The notes beneath the pieces were generated by a model that saw nothing but the letters and a program-made list of their open reading frames with translations, was not told the origin of the DNA and did no database searches. From Thalassoglobus sp. JC818 (GTDB taxonomy: Bacteria > Planctomycetota > Planctomycetia > Planctomycetales > Planctomycetaceae), in contig NZ_JBFEFI010000004.1 of NCBI RefSeq assembly GCF_040717535.1, positions 248,001 through 312,000 of the forward strand: a DNA stretch of 64,000 nucleotides, given 5' to 3'. Of the stretch, positions 27,694 to 36,805 are shown piece by piece. Position 1 is the stretch's first letter. Each line of letters begins with the position of its first letter. A program made the translations under genes and the position numbers.

Positions 27694-28944
27694 TTATAAA
27701 CCGGGTGCAACGCTGTAACACTTCAGAGTTGATTGATCTCTGAGGTACAGTCTCCCATTTGAGAGAGCTGGAAGAGCCCTCATCGTCGAGCGAAAGAGCC
27801 TCGCCCGAGACAGCACTTTCATGCGTGTGTCCTCCATCCTGCCCAGCAGAACTTCACCGGAAACAAGGCACGCCAGAAACTTCCCATCAGCGTGAATGAG
27901 GGTTCCGTATCCGAAATTTGGCTCTGACCAGACAAGTTTTCCCGTTTTCAGCTCGAGGCACTTCAAGTCGGCAGGCGGAACGTCGTCTCGTCCGTCAATC
28001 ACGTAAATTTTTTCGTCGATCACGATCGGCGTGCAGTACTGAGACGCCATCGTCCGTTCCGTTTCCCAGACTTCCTTAGAACCGAAGAAGTCAAACTTCA
28101 CGTATTTTGAACCAATTCCGTAGCTGGAAGTCACGAGAACGTGATCGCCGAGAACAACGGGACTTGCTCCGTTGACGGTCGGTCCCCGTTGACCGAATGG
28201 GAACTGAAATCGAAGATATCCGTTTTCCGGATCCATCAGCATGCACTTGTAGCGAGTGATAATCATGACATGCGGCATGCCGGAGATGGAACACTCAACT
28301 GGAGCGGAGTAGCTGGCCGGTTCCTCGGTTCTGCTCCACAGAACCTCTCCCGATTCCAGATCAAAACCAACGACACCCGCATTCTCTTTTGAACCTCCTA
28401 CATTGACGATCACCCGTTCGCCAATAACAAGAGGTGTGCTGCCAAACCCGAAGTAACCTTCCCGGGCTCCGAATTCCGACTGAGTATCGACCTGCCAAAG
28501 CTGTTTGCCCGAAATCCGATCAATACATGTCAGGACGCCCTCAGCCCCAAAGGCAACAATTCGATTCCCCGCAATGACAGGCACGCAAAGCGGACCATCT
28601 CCGCCACCCACTTGCGGGTAAAAGTCGGTCGGCCACTCGACTTTCCACTTCGATTCGCCCGTTTCTGCGGAAAGCAATTCGACAACTTCGTTTCGCTTCA
28701 CTCGATGAAACAGGATGACATCGTCACCCTCAACAGCAACGCCAGCATAACCACTCCCGACGTTTTTCTCCCAAATCACTGGTGGTCCACCAGATGGCCA
28801 TTCATCAGCCAGTTTTTCGTCGGCTGAAGCGATGCCGTTACGGTTCGGTCCCAGAATCTGCGGCCAGTCACCAGCCAATGCGGAACTACCGAGCCCCAGC
28901 AGAGTGAAGATGACTCCCCAACACAACGTCCCCAAACGTACCAT
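27694..28944 (-). CDS. Secreted PQQ-like beta-propeller protein
   Basis: A 416-residue exported protein. Signal peptide about 1-24 (LCWGVIFTLLGLGSSALAG), then the common planctomycete start DWPQILGPNRNGIAS. Repeats such as LLSAETGESKWKVEWP and CIDRISGKQLWQVDTQSEFG are PQQ-like propeller blades, as in BamB and quinoprotein dehydrogenases. Catalytic cofactor residues cannot be assigned, so this may be a binding or scaffold protein rather than an enzyme. A relative lies at the right window edge. Confidence 0.9.
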   Translation of the reverse strand: MVRLGTLCWGVIFTLLGLGSSALAGDWPQILGPNRNGIASADEKLADEWPSGGPPVIWEKNVGSGYAGVAVEGDDVILFHRVKRNEVVELLSAETGESKWKVEWPTDFYPQVGGGDGPLCVPVIAGNRIVAFGAEGVLTCIDRISGKQLWQVDTQSEFGAREGYFGFGSTPLVIGERVIVNVGGSKENAGVVGFDLESGEVLWSRTEEPASYSAPVECSISGMPHVMIITRYKCMLMDPENGYLRFQFPFGQRGPTVNGASPVVLGDHVLVTSSYGIGSKYVKFDFFGSKEVWETERTMASQYCTPIVIDEKIYVIDGRDDVPPADLKCLELKTGKLVWSEPNFGYGTLIHADGKFLACLVSGEVLLGRMEDTRMKVLSRARLFRSTMRALPALSNGRLYLRDQSTLKCYSVAPGL

Positions 28945-29174
28945 TCCATTCCTCCTGATCTGTTCGCTTCATCCGCTGTCAACAACTTCCGGATTTGATC
29001 AATCCGAAACAATTCCTGCGGGACTCACCTGATTAGATGTGGATGGTACACAGGCGGAATTCACATCTCCAAGCCGAATGCGATAGCACGCAGCAGCGGA
29101 TCGACAGTGGTGACGGAGATTTCATCACGCCAACTTTGGAGCGATTTGGACATCTGAAGGAGAACGAGTGCGCG

Positions 29175-29435
29175 TCAGTGCGAAGCTTTTCGGGGCAACG
29201 CGATCGCGTACATCATGGTCACTGCCCCAACTCCGACGAACGTGAATGCCATCCACTCCGGAGGGTGAAAAGTGCGGAGTCCATTGTCAGCGACGCGGGT
29301 CAGCAACTCGACAACTGGAGCGGGTGTTTCGGAGATTTTGGCGTTGAATACGACTTCTTCAACTACGCAGAGCACCACGCCACAGAGCAGCATGTAGAGA
29401 CCAACAGTGAGAAATGCAGATCGAATCATTGCCAA
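29175..29435 (-). CDS. Small two-helix membrane protein, unknown
   Basis: An 86-residue protein with two hydrophobic helices, about residues 4-26 (SAFLTVGLYMLLCGVVLCVV) and 62-79 (MAFTFVGVGAVTMMYAIA), joined by a polar loop of about 35 residues. The hydrophobic pattern and position support a real gene, but I do not recognise the family. It sits alone between the PQQ-like gene and rnpA. Confidence 0.55.
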   Translation of the reverse strand: MAMIRSAFLTVGLYMLLCGVVLCVVEEVVFNAKISETPAPVVELLTRVADNGLRTFHPPEWMAFTFVGVGAVTMMYAIALPRKASH

Positions 29436-29833
29436 TTACACACCCAAAGCATCTTCAAGTCGGTTTTGCACGAGTTTATCCAGCTGAAAGTCGAGTGCCT
29501 TCGCCAGATGAGATCACAGCAAGACAATTTCACTCTTACCGAAAACACTCGATTTTGCGCGTCGTTGAGCCTTCTGCAAGATGTTTCTCACCCGATAAGG
29601 GACTCTCCCTAGAAAGACTCCGCACGGAAGTGAGTAGTTTCCCTGGTCGATCGACTCTACTTAGGCTGCAGACCCCGTTGGCAGACTCTAATCGTCAATT
29701 GCGGAACATCCGACCGTCGACACACTACTGCTCAACTTGCACGACGTCGGAGTCAAAACCTTGGTTCTGATGAATCAGGTTGAACCAAGCGAAGACGCAA
29801 AAGAGCTTGCAAGAGAGAATCGTGCTAACTTGT
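29436..29833. other. Intergenic region, no gene seen
   Basis: About 400 bp between the small membrane protein and rnpA. Open frames here lack recognisable domains. No terminator with a clear stem and T run was found. Confidence 0.4.
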
Positions 29834-30250
29834 TTAGCTCGCAGTGATCCTTCGAGCCAGCTTGGATGAGAGACTAACCAATGCCCGCTGATAATCCTGT
29901 ACGGTTGAATTTGAACCGGGACGCGGAATGAGGATCAAATCGATTCCATCGGGAAGGTCGCTTTGAGAGAGTCGAAACGCTTCCTTGAGAAGCCGTCGAA
30001 TGCGATGTCGAACGACTGAGTTTCCGTTCTTCCGCGACACGCTCAGCCCGATACGCGTTACCCCAGTCGGGCTTCTGTCCGCAAAAATCAGAAGATGTTC
30101 ATTGCCCGCACGAAGTTTCCGCGCGTAAACCCGCTCGAAGTCGCGGCCGCTTCTCAGTCGCTGCTCTCGGGAAAACGTTCGACTCTGCCCGACTCCATCC
30201 TCTGATGGGGGGATCGCAGGTTCTGTCTCACTGGAAGTCTCATTCGACAT
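29834..30250 (-). CDS. rnpA: Ribonuclease P protein component
   Basis: A 138-residue RnpA, the basic protein that helps RNase P RNA cut tRNA precursors. After a polar 22-residue extension come FSREQRLRSGRDFERVYARK and the RNA-binding signature RKNGNSVVRHRIRRLLKEAFR (the RNR motif). In most bacteria it sits next to rpmH and often dnaA or yidC. Here the gene upstream on the same strand, ending six bases before it, encodes an unknown small helical protein instead. Confidence 0.94.
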   Translation of the reverse strand: MSNETSSETEPAIPPSEDGVGQSRTFSREQRLRSGRDFERVYARKLRAGNEHLLIFADRSPTGVTRIGLSVSRKNGNSVVRHRIRRLLKEAFRLSQSDLPDGIDLILIPRPGSNSTVQDYQRALVSLSSKLARRITAS

Positions 30251-30256
30251 TGCTGT

Positions 30257-30481
30257 CTATTCCTCGCACGATCGCACCGCCGCTCCCATGACGGATGAGA
30301 TTTCATTAATCGCTGGAAGTAGATTGGCGACTTCCTCCAGCACGGGAACAACCACTTCTTCCTCAAACTCGACTGCCTGTTTGTCTTTCCAGACTTCACG
30401 AACAGATTGCCAAGCGAGCGAGAGCTTCTCGGTTGCATCTTTCAATTGCCCTGCCCCCGATTGAATGTTTCCGGGTCTCAT
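30257..30481 (-). CDS. Small helical protein, possibly WXG100-like
   Basis: A 74-residue acidic, all-helical protein from the ATG at 30481; a longer frame is possible. Trp residues occur in LAWQSVREVWKDKQAVEFEE, which loosely resembles the WXG-bearing helical hairpins of the WXG100 superfamily, although no exact WxG is present. It lies six bases before rnpA and about 160 bp after a coiled-coil gene on the same strand. The pair may be a unit. No ESX ATPase gene is in the window. Function unknown. Confidence 0.6.
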   Translation of the reverse strand: MRPGNIQSGAGQLKDATEKLSLAWQSVREVWKDKQAVEFEEEVVVPVLEEVANLLPAINEISSVMGAAVRSCEE

Positions 30482-30643
30482 CGTGTTTCTCCAATTCTTT
30501 TTGTCCACTGTCTTCTGGTTTCGACGACTTCGACTGATCGCCAACTGAATTGCAATCAGAATCACCAGCTACCGAAGCCGATTCTCACTGAGCAAATTTC
30601 ATTGCAGAAAGTTTCTTAAATTCCGTGACCAAATGATCTCGAA

Positions 30644-31147
30644 TCACGATTTATCGGACTTCGGTGGCGGCCCATCCATCTCGGCGTACGACTCCAGAAT
30701 CGTGGCGAGTCTGTCGAGACGAGTCACTGCCTTCGGGAGTTCGGTTTCAAGCATCATTTGCAGCCGCGCGAATCGACCTCTGAATTCATCGGTCTCATGT
30801 TGAAGCTTGTTCGCCCAGCGTTTCACATGCTCCATTTGCTCCTGGCAAGTGCGAACTCTTCGCTGAGCAGCGTTGTAGGCTTGCTTCTCCTCCAGACACG
30901 AGGGCCGATGGCCAGCGACCGTTCTCATCCGACACGTTTCGTAAGCTGTTCTCGTCTGGCTGACTAAATCGAATGCACGCCGGGTTTGAATCGTCCAATA
31001 TTGTGGTCGGTCATGTTCGATCCACTCGTTCGACTTCTGCAATTCCATTCCCATGGATTGAAGTGCTGACGAAGCGTCTTCGATGAATTGAATCAACGAC
31101 GCCCGAAACGTCCTCAGTGCTTCGATACTTATGAGATTTGCAGACAT
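30644..31147 (-). CDS. Coiled-coil protein of unknown function
   Basis: A 167-residue protein that is almost entirely helical, with heptad-like spacing. Notable segments are RTAYETCRMRTVAGHRPSC and EEKQAYNAAQRRVRTCQEQ, with several Cys residues, and VTRLDRLATILESYAEM near the end. No signal peptide or membrane segment. It is encoded just upstream of the small WXG-like protein on the same strand; such small-helical plus coiled-coil pairs occur near secretion or toxin loci elsewhere, but nothing of that kind is adjacent here. Confidence 0.65.
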   Translation of the reverse strand: MSANLISIEALRTFRASLIQFIEDASSALQSMGMELQKSNEWIEHDRPQYWTIQTRRAFDLVSQTRTAYETCRMRTVAGHRPSCLEEKQAYNAAQRRVRTCQEQMEHVKRWANKLQHETDEFRGRFARLQMMLETELPKAVTRLDRLATILESYAEMDGPPPKSDKS

Positions 31148-31544
31148 AGACTTCCCAACTTCTAATCGATGGTGACTGATTCAGTACGGTCCTACTACTT
31201 TCGAGTCTCAATCCGTACTTGCATCAGAAACAAGCTGTGCCTTCCATCATGACGAGTTCTCCGCGATTCGTCACTCAGCAAGAAAACGTCGACCGGCGAC
31301 CGCCGTGATCTTCAAGCAAGTGAATACTTTTGAAACGCAGAGACCTCTCACTCTTCCACACGATTCAATTGAAGTCACGTTGAATCGTCGAGCACTCACC
31401 CTGCGTGTTCGTGCGAGTTCACGAAGACCATTTCAGAAAATTGCTTTCAACTCACCTTTGGAATCACACCTCGAAACCGCTAATCTTACCTTCAATGTGT
31501 TCCATCGCTGATCAAAGTCATTTCATGATTCGAGGAGACGGACG
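31148..31544. other. Intergenic region between divergent genes
   Basis: About 400 bp between the coiled-coil gene (minus) and the diheme-type gene (plus); must hold both promoters. A short plus-strand frame at 31305-31511 has no support. GAGGAG lies upstream of the ATG at 31545. Confidence 0.4.
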
Positions 31545-32924
31545 ATGAGAGCGTTTCTGACCGCTGTACGATTTGCTTGTGTCGTCGTGATTTTCTGCGA
31601 GACGTCCATTCTCGCAAACGAGGTCGACTCCGAGAACGCGGAGGATCTCTTCAACAGACGGATCATGCCCATCTTCCGATCCGCTGAACCATCAAGCTGC
31701 ATCCAGTGCCATCTCTCTTCGGTCGACTTGAAGGAATACATTCTCCCCTCTCACGAAAACACGTTTCTTTCTCTTCGCGATCAGGGATTGATTGACGTCG
31801 AGAATCCAACGAACTCGAAGATCCTGAAACTCATTCAAATGGGTCAGAAAGATCTCGACGAGGGTGCCAAACTCATTCACGAGAAGATGCGTCAGCAAGA
31901 GTTCGATGCATTCTCCAAATGGATTGAAGCTGCTTGTGCGGACGCGGAACTGGTCAATCGATCTCCACTCTCTCCGAGCCAACTTGCCAAACCCGCGAAG
32001 CCTGACGAAGTCATTCGCCATACTCGACGCAGTAGCCTCGCCGAGTCATTCGCGAAGACCGTCTGGACGCACCGCATGCGATGCTTCCCCTGTCATACCC
32101 CGCACGAGATGGACGATTCCGACCCGCGCCATCAAGCCGCGATCAAGAAACAGCAGGAGTTCGCTGAGAAACATCCGGAACTCGTTGATCGCCTTGATCT
32201 CTTTCAACGAACGCCCGAAGAGACGATCGACGAACTGGTTCGCCGGAGCCGGGAGACCGAGCCGGGCGACTACCCGATGCTCAACCTTGAAGATCCGACG
32301 AAGAGTCTTCTCGTCCTCAAACCGATGTCGAAGCTCCCCGCAAAAGTCGGCGAGAATGAACTCGGTCCGCCGTCATCGTCAGATCCAGTCAGCCACTACG
32401 GCGGCTTAAAACTCCATCCGAACGACCAAACCTACAAAGCCATCATCAAGTGGATCGATGACTATTCTCAAGCGGTTCATGGAAACTACAAAACAGTTTC
32501 TGACCTTCCGGAAGACCTGTGGATCGGGACTCAACAAGTCGTTCGACTGACAAGTATCCCAGAGTCCTGGCCAGTTGGGGAGACCGTTCAGATTTTCGTT
32601 CACACCTGGGACGAAGAGAATCAAGCCGCAAGTGATGAACCGGTCGCATTCACCCAGGGAACTGTCACACCCCGCCACATGGTCAACGGAACTCTACTAG
32701 TTATCGCCCCGCGAGAATCGGCAACAGGAACAACATCGCCCGATCCGTTCACGCCTGGAAAATTCATCGTGAAGGTTTACCGAGACCAACATGGGAAGAT
32801 TCAAAACGCACCAACTCTTCTCCTCGGAGAAACAGACCTGGTCGGAACCGCAGAATTGGATCAACCCAAGTGGCGGGAAGGATTCCGCTTCGCAGAACAG
32901 ATTGATGCCTCAGACCTGAAATAG
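31545..32924 (+). CDS. Exported protein with two c-type heme motifs
   Basis: A 459-residue protein with a signal peptide (about 1-25). Two CxxCH heme sites: C52-I-Q-C-H56 and C180-F-P-C-H184. Both lie in planctomycete cytochrome-like domains (IMPIFRSAEPSSCIQCH and WTHRMRCFPCHTPHE). The C-terminal third is beta-rich (VVRLTSIPESWPVGETVQIF), perhaps an immunoglobulin-like or PPC-like domain. Preceded by GAGGAG. Could transfer electrons or bind a partner outside the cytoplasm. Repeat copy B begins 12 bp after the stop. Confidence 0.8.
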   Translation: MRAFLTAVRFACVVVIFCETSILANEVDSENAEDLFNRRIMPIFRSAEPSSCIQCHLSSVDLKEYILPSHENTFLSLRDQGLIDVENPTNSKILKLIQMGQKDLDEGAKLIHEKMRQQEFDAFSKWIEAACADAELVNRSPLSPSQLAKPAKPDEVIRHTRRSSLAESFAKTVWTHRMRCFPCHTPHEMDDSDPRHQAAIKKQQEFAEKHPELVDRLDLFQRTPEETIDELVRRSRETEPGDYPMLNLEDPTKSLLVLKPMSKLPAKVGENELGPPSSSDPVSHYGGLKLHPNDQTYKAIIKWIDDYSQAVHGNYKTVSDLPEDLWIGTQQVVRLTSIPESWPVGETVQIFVHTWDEENQAASDEPVAFTQGTVTPRHMVNGTLLVIAPRESATGTTSPDPFTPGKFIVKVYRDQHGKIQNAPTLLLGETDLVGTAELDQPKWREGFRFAEQIDASDLK

Positions 32925-32935
32925 ATTTCCCTCGT

Positions 32936-33040
32936 AGAGCATTTTCTGATTTTGTGTGCACGATCTCGCACGAGCAAATACAGCCTTATAACTCATGAAA
33001 CCGAGCAAGCGAGTGCACAAGAAAGAGCAACTTGCTCTAG
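32936..33040 (+). repeat. Dispersed intergenic element, copy B
   Basis: 105 bp. The first 42 bases are identical to copy C and I count seven substitutions and no gaps over the whole length. Terminal AGAGCA and TGCTCT are inverted repeats. It lies 12 bp after a plus-strand stop codon. A reading frame conserved on the minus strand of copies A and C is stopped here (TTATAA), so the element is probably not coding. A short tandem GTTCAATGA repeat follows at 33040-33062. Confidence 0.9.
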
Positions 33041-33214
33041 TTCAATGAGTTCAATGAGTTCAACGGGAGAATCGATTGATGACTCAGTCCATCGATCGAT
33101 TCTCCTGACCTTTGAAACACCTCAAATCATTCCCCCCCGACGCACAGCACAAGCGACTCATCCACTCTCCTGCTTCGCCTCGCATCCACGCACACTTCCA
33201 TTGAACTGAGCCCT

Positions 33215-34537
33215 ATGAATTCCACTCCTTCGTCGAATCCTTGGTACTACCGCATTGGCCCGGGACTGATCACAGCATGCGTTGTTATCGGTCCTGGCAG
33301 TATCACGACCAGTTCCTCGGTCGGTGCCAACAACGGCTATTCAATGCTTTGGATTGTTGTCGTTTCCGTTGCATTCATGATGCTTTACATGACTCTCGGG
33401 GCGAAACTCGGTGTGGTCGCTGATCGTTCCGCTGGCGATTTAATTCGTCAGCATGCTGGGTCATGGCTGGCGATCCTGGTCGGCTGTTGCGTCTTCTTCA
33501 TCTCGGCAGCTTACCAGTCAGGAAACAACTTCGGTGTCGCTTCCGCATTCGAAGCATTCTCGGACTCGCAGGAAGTCATCGTCGGTCTGATTGTGGCATT
33601 TAATGCCATCGCGTTGATGTTTCTGTTCGCATTTAAAGATCTCTATAAAATGCTCGAACGCCTGATGATGGCGTTCGTCGGACTGATGCTGATTTGCTTC
33701 GCGATCAATCTCGTCCGACTGGAGCCCGATCTGGGAGAGATGGCAGCAGGCTTTGTTCCATCCGTTGGGATGATCGAACTCGACTTGCTGGGGCTTCTCG
33801 GAACGACGTTCGTCACGACAGCTGCCTTCTATCAAGTTTATCTTGTTCGACAAAAAGGCTGGGGTGAGTCGGAACTTCAAAACGGCCTGATGGATGCCCG
33901 AATCGGATCGGTCATCATGGGAGTCCTGACGATCATGCTGATGTCGACCGCAGCGGCGGGGTTATATACCGGAGAACCGGTCGTACTAAAATCTCCCGTT
34001 GACATTGCGCGAGCTCTTGAAGCAACGTTTGGAACCAACGGCAAAGTGATCTTTTGCTTCGGCGTCTTCTCAGCTGCCTATTCATCGTTTCTCGTCAATT
34101 CAATGATCGGTGGCTTCATCCTCTCAGATGGCCTCGGACTTGGAGCAAGTCCCGATCAGAAATGGCCCCGACTCTTCACAGCAGCCGGATTGCTGACGGG
34201 CATGACTTTCGGAATCGCCGCCATTTTGTTCGGTTTCGATCTGACTCCTTCGCTCATTATGGCCCAGGCAGTCACAGTGATTGGAGCCCCACTCATTGCA
34301 GCCATCTTATTCTGGTTGACGTCTCGCAAAGACATCATGGGGAAACACGTCAACTCTCCTGCCACCAATTTGGGAGCGGCACTGGGACTGATCCTCCTGC
34401 TAGGCATCGCCGGATACACCGCGTTCGTCAAGATTCCCGACAAATACCGAAACTACGTTGCCTCCACTTCAGAAGCCGCTGAAGAAGCATCCGCAGCGAA
34501 TGCCGAAGCTGAAGCCATCGATGAAGACGACGAATGA
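33215..34537 (+). CDS. Nramp-related membrane transporter with altered metal site
   Basis: A 440-residue protein with about 11 hydrophobic helices and the overall pattern of Nramp/MntH transporters, which take up Mn2+ or Fe2+ with protons. TM1 reads GPGLITACVVIGPGSITTSS. The Nramp DPGN metal motif is GPGS (26-29), so the Asp and Asn ligands are missing. The TM6 MPH motif is also absent; the matching stretch is TTFVTTAAFYQVYLV. The C-terminus is acidic and Ala/Glu-rich. The substrate may therefore differ from Mn2+/Fe2+. Preceded by repeat copy B. Confidence 0.85.
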   Translation: MNSTPSSNPWYYRIGPGLITACVVIGPGSITTSSSVGANNGYSMLWIVVVSVAFMMLYMTLGAKLGVVADRSAGDLIRQHAGSWLAILVGCCVFFISAAYQSGNNFGVASAFEAFSDSQEVIVGLIVAFNAIALMFLFAFKDLYKMLERLMMAFVGLMLICFAINLVRLEPDLGEMAAGFVPSVGMIELDLLGLLGTTFVTTAAFYQVYLVRQKGWGESELQNGLMDARIGSVIMGVLTIMLMSTAAAGLYTGEPVVLKSPVDIARALEATFGTNGKVIFCFGVFSAAYSSFLVNSMIGGFILSDGLGLGASPDQKWPRLFTAAGLLTGMTFGIAAILFGFDLTPSLIMAQAVTVIGAPLIAAILFWLTSRKDIMGKHVNSPATNLGAALGLILLLGIAGYTAFVKIPDKYRNYVASTSEAAEEASAANAEAEAIDEDDE

Positions 34538-34623
34538 GCAGCTTGCGCACACGCCCACAGTGATTGATGAAGCGCAATCATCAGCGACAGACTGCTCATA
34601 GGTCCTCGAAGACAGGTATCCAC

Positions 34624-35664
34624 ATGAATGAATCTCTGCCCGATGAGATTGCAGATCTTGAACAACTTGAAGTACTCTTAAGCAGACCAACACAAGGCGT
34701 CATCAATCGATGGGAATCGACTCCCGGGGATGTTCTGGTGCTTGGAGCCGGGGGAAAGATGGGCCCCTCGCTGACTCGAATGTTGCGACGAGCAACCCAG
34801 GACGTCGGATCGCCACGTCGCATCATCGCCGTCAGCAGGTTTTCCGATCAATCTCTTCCAGAACAGCTTCACAGCTGGGGAATCGAAACAATCTCCGGAG
34901 ACTTGTTGGACGAGAACTTTATCGCCGGCCTTCCGGAGACTCCCAACGTCATCTTCATGACAGGAGCAAAATTCGGGACATCCGGCGATGCGTCTCGCAC
35001 ATGGGCGATGAACGTCTGGCTGCCGTCAGTTGTTTGCCAGCGATTCCCCAACAGCAGAATCGGAGCGTTCTCGACCGGCAACGTCTATCCGCTTGTCCCC
35101 GTGAACTCAGGTGGTTCGGTCGAAACCGATGACGTGAATCCGGTCGGCGAATACGGGATGTCGGCACTTGGTCGTGAACGGATGTTCGAATACTTTTCTC
35201 GCCGCAATCAATCTCCAACTCTCATTGCACGACTCAACTACGCCGTTGAAATGAGGTATGGCGTCCTCGTTGATCTCGCCAAACAAGTTCTGGAACAACA
35301 TCCCTCCGAACTGACGATGGGATACGCAAACGTCATCTGGCAAGGCGATGCCAACGCCCTGTTCTTGCAAGCAATGGCCGAGGCAGAATCACCAGCGACC
35401 ATTCTTAATATTGCCGGTTCATCAATCTTCTCAACTCATCAGGTCTGTCAGAGATTTGCGGAAGCATTCGGTCAAAGCTGGACACCTGCCGGAGAAGCAC
35501 AACCGACCGCACTCTTAAACAATGGGTCGCTGGCTCATCAGAAGTACGGGGAACCGGAAGTCTCCCTCGATACGTTGATTCAATGGACCGCAAATTGGCT
35601 AAAACGAGATCTTCCAACTCATTCCAAGCCGACGCATTTTGAAGTTCGAGACGGAAAATTCTGA
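34624..35664 (+). CDS. NAD-dependent epimerase/dehydratase family protein
   Basis: A 346-residue extended SDR-type protein from MNESLPDEIADLE (ATG at 34624). Rossmann motif GAGGKMG (41-47) after VLVL, then NVIFMTGAKFG, FSTGNVYPLVP, and YGMSALGRERMFEYF, which holds the active-site Tyr in an atypical context (YxxxxLGRE rather than a clean YxxxK). The catalytic residues therefore need care. It is followed 56 bp downstream by a dihydrodipicolinate synthase-like gene on the same strand; together they may process a sugar acid. Confidence 0.82.
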   Translation: MNESLPDEIADLEQLEVLLSRPTQGVINRWESTPGDVLVLGAGGKMGPSLTRMLRRATQDVGSPRRIIAVSRFSDQSLPEQLHSWGIETISGDLLDENFIAGLPETPNVIFMTGAKFGTSGDASRTWAMNVWLPSVVCQRFPNSRIGAFSTGNVYPLVPVNSGGSVETDDVNPVGEYGMSALGRERMFEYFSRRNQSPTLIARLNYAVEMRYGVLVDLAKQVLEQHPSELTMGYANVIWQGDANALFLQAMAEAESPATILNIAGSSIFSTHQVCQRFAEAFGQSWTPAGEAQPTALLNNGSLAHQKYGEPEVSLDTLIQWTANWLKRDLPTHSKPTHFEVRDGKF

Positions 35665-35720
35665 GCGATTCGTTCTCGATTCCAGATCCGTTCCACGCAG
35701 CCACTAATTAAGCTCTTGTC

Positions 35721-36767
35721 ATGCAAATCTCCTCCCTTCGCCAACAACTCCTCAGCGGGCTTGTAATCCCTGCTCATCCGCTCGCCCTGAATTCGAAACG
35801 TCAACTGGACGAAAGATATCAACGAGCTCTCAGCCGCTATTACCTCGCAGCCGGAGCCGGTGGTTTAGCGGTCGGCGTACACACGACGCAGTTTGCGATT
35901 CACGACGAAAAAGTCGGGCTCTACAAACCTGTTCTCGAACTCGCTGCCGAAGAGATCAGCCGAAGTGGAATGACTGAGACCGTGCGAGTTGCGGGGATTG
36001 TCGGCAAAACACAACAAGCCACGAAAGAAGCGTCCATCGCACGCGAACTCGGCTATCACTGCGGACTCCTCAGCCTCTCTGCACTTCAGGGCAGCAGCGA
36101 GGCAGAAATACTCTCACATTGCCGCGCTGTCGCAGATGTACTTCCCGTGTTCGGCTTTTATCTTCAGGAAGGCATCGGCGGAATTTCTCTCTCCTACTCT
36201 TTCTGGAAAAAATTCGTCGAGATCGAAAACGTCGTCGCGATTAAAATTGCAGCATTCAATCGTTATCAAACGATCGATGTCGTGCGTGCACTTGCAGAAT
36301 CTGGCCGTGAAGACATCGCACTTTATACCGGCAACGATGACACCATCGTCACCGACTTAATGACCTCGTACGAATTCTCAAACGCTTCCGAAGCCAAACC
36401 TCTTCAGTTCTCCGGAGGACTGCTCGGGCACTGGGCTGTCTGGACCAAGTCCGCTGTCGACCTGTTAAGCGAAATTAAATCCATCAAGAGGGAGGAAACG
36501 ATTCCGTCTCGCTACCTGAAAATCGCGAATCAGGTCACGGACATGAACGCAGTCATCTTCGATGCTGCCAACGGTTTTCACGGGTGCATACCCGGTATCC
36601 TGGAAGTTCTCCGTCGGCAGGGACTCGTTCCCGGCTGCTGGTGTCTGGATGAAGCAGAAACGATGAGCAAGGGACAAGCTGCAGAAATCGACCGAATCTG
36701 CGCCGCCTATCCGCATCTCATCGACGACGAATTTGTTCAAGCACATCGCGATGAATGGTTAGATTAA
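35721..36767 (+). CDS. Dihydrodipicolinate synthase family protein (aldolase/lyase)
   Basis: A 348-residue TIM-barrel protein of the DapA/NanA family. The Schiff-base lysine is K175 in VVAIKIAAFNRY and the partner Tyr is Y147 in FGFYLQE. Members condense or cleave pyruvate-containing 2-keto acids such as sialic acid or 2-keto-3-deoxy sugars. The co-transcribed epimerase/dehydratase suggests catabolism of a sugar acid rather than lysine synthesis. Several motif positions differ from DapA, for example the TTGE motif near residue 55 is HTTQ. Confidence 0.87.
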   Translation: MQISSLRQQLLSGLVIPAHPLALNSKRQLDERYQRALSRYYLAAGAGGLAVGVHTTQFAIHDEKVGLYKPVLELAAEEISRSGMTETVRVAGIVGKTQQATKEASIARELGYHCGLLSLSALQGSSEAEILSHCRAVADVLPVFGFYLQEGIGGISLSYSFWKKFVEIENVVAIKIAAFNRYQTIDVVRALAESGREDIALYTGNDDTIVTDLMTSYEFSNASEAKPLQFSGGLLGHWAVWTKSAVDLLSEIKSIKREETIPSRYLKIANQVTDMNAVIFDAANGFHGCIPGILEVLRRQGLVPGCWCLDEAETMSKGQAAEIDRICAAYPHLIDDEFVQAHRDEWLD

Positions 36768-36805
36768 ATCAGCACAAGCGAGCGTGAATCACTGAAAAGT
36801 TTAGA

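Noticed and set aside
33040-33064. Short tandem repeat of GTTCAATGA after element copy B.
   Set aside because: Only two and a half units; too short to call a CRISPR or satellite, probably slippage.
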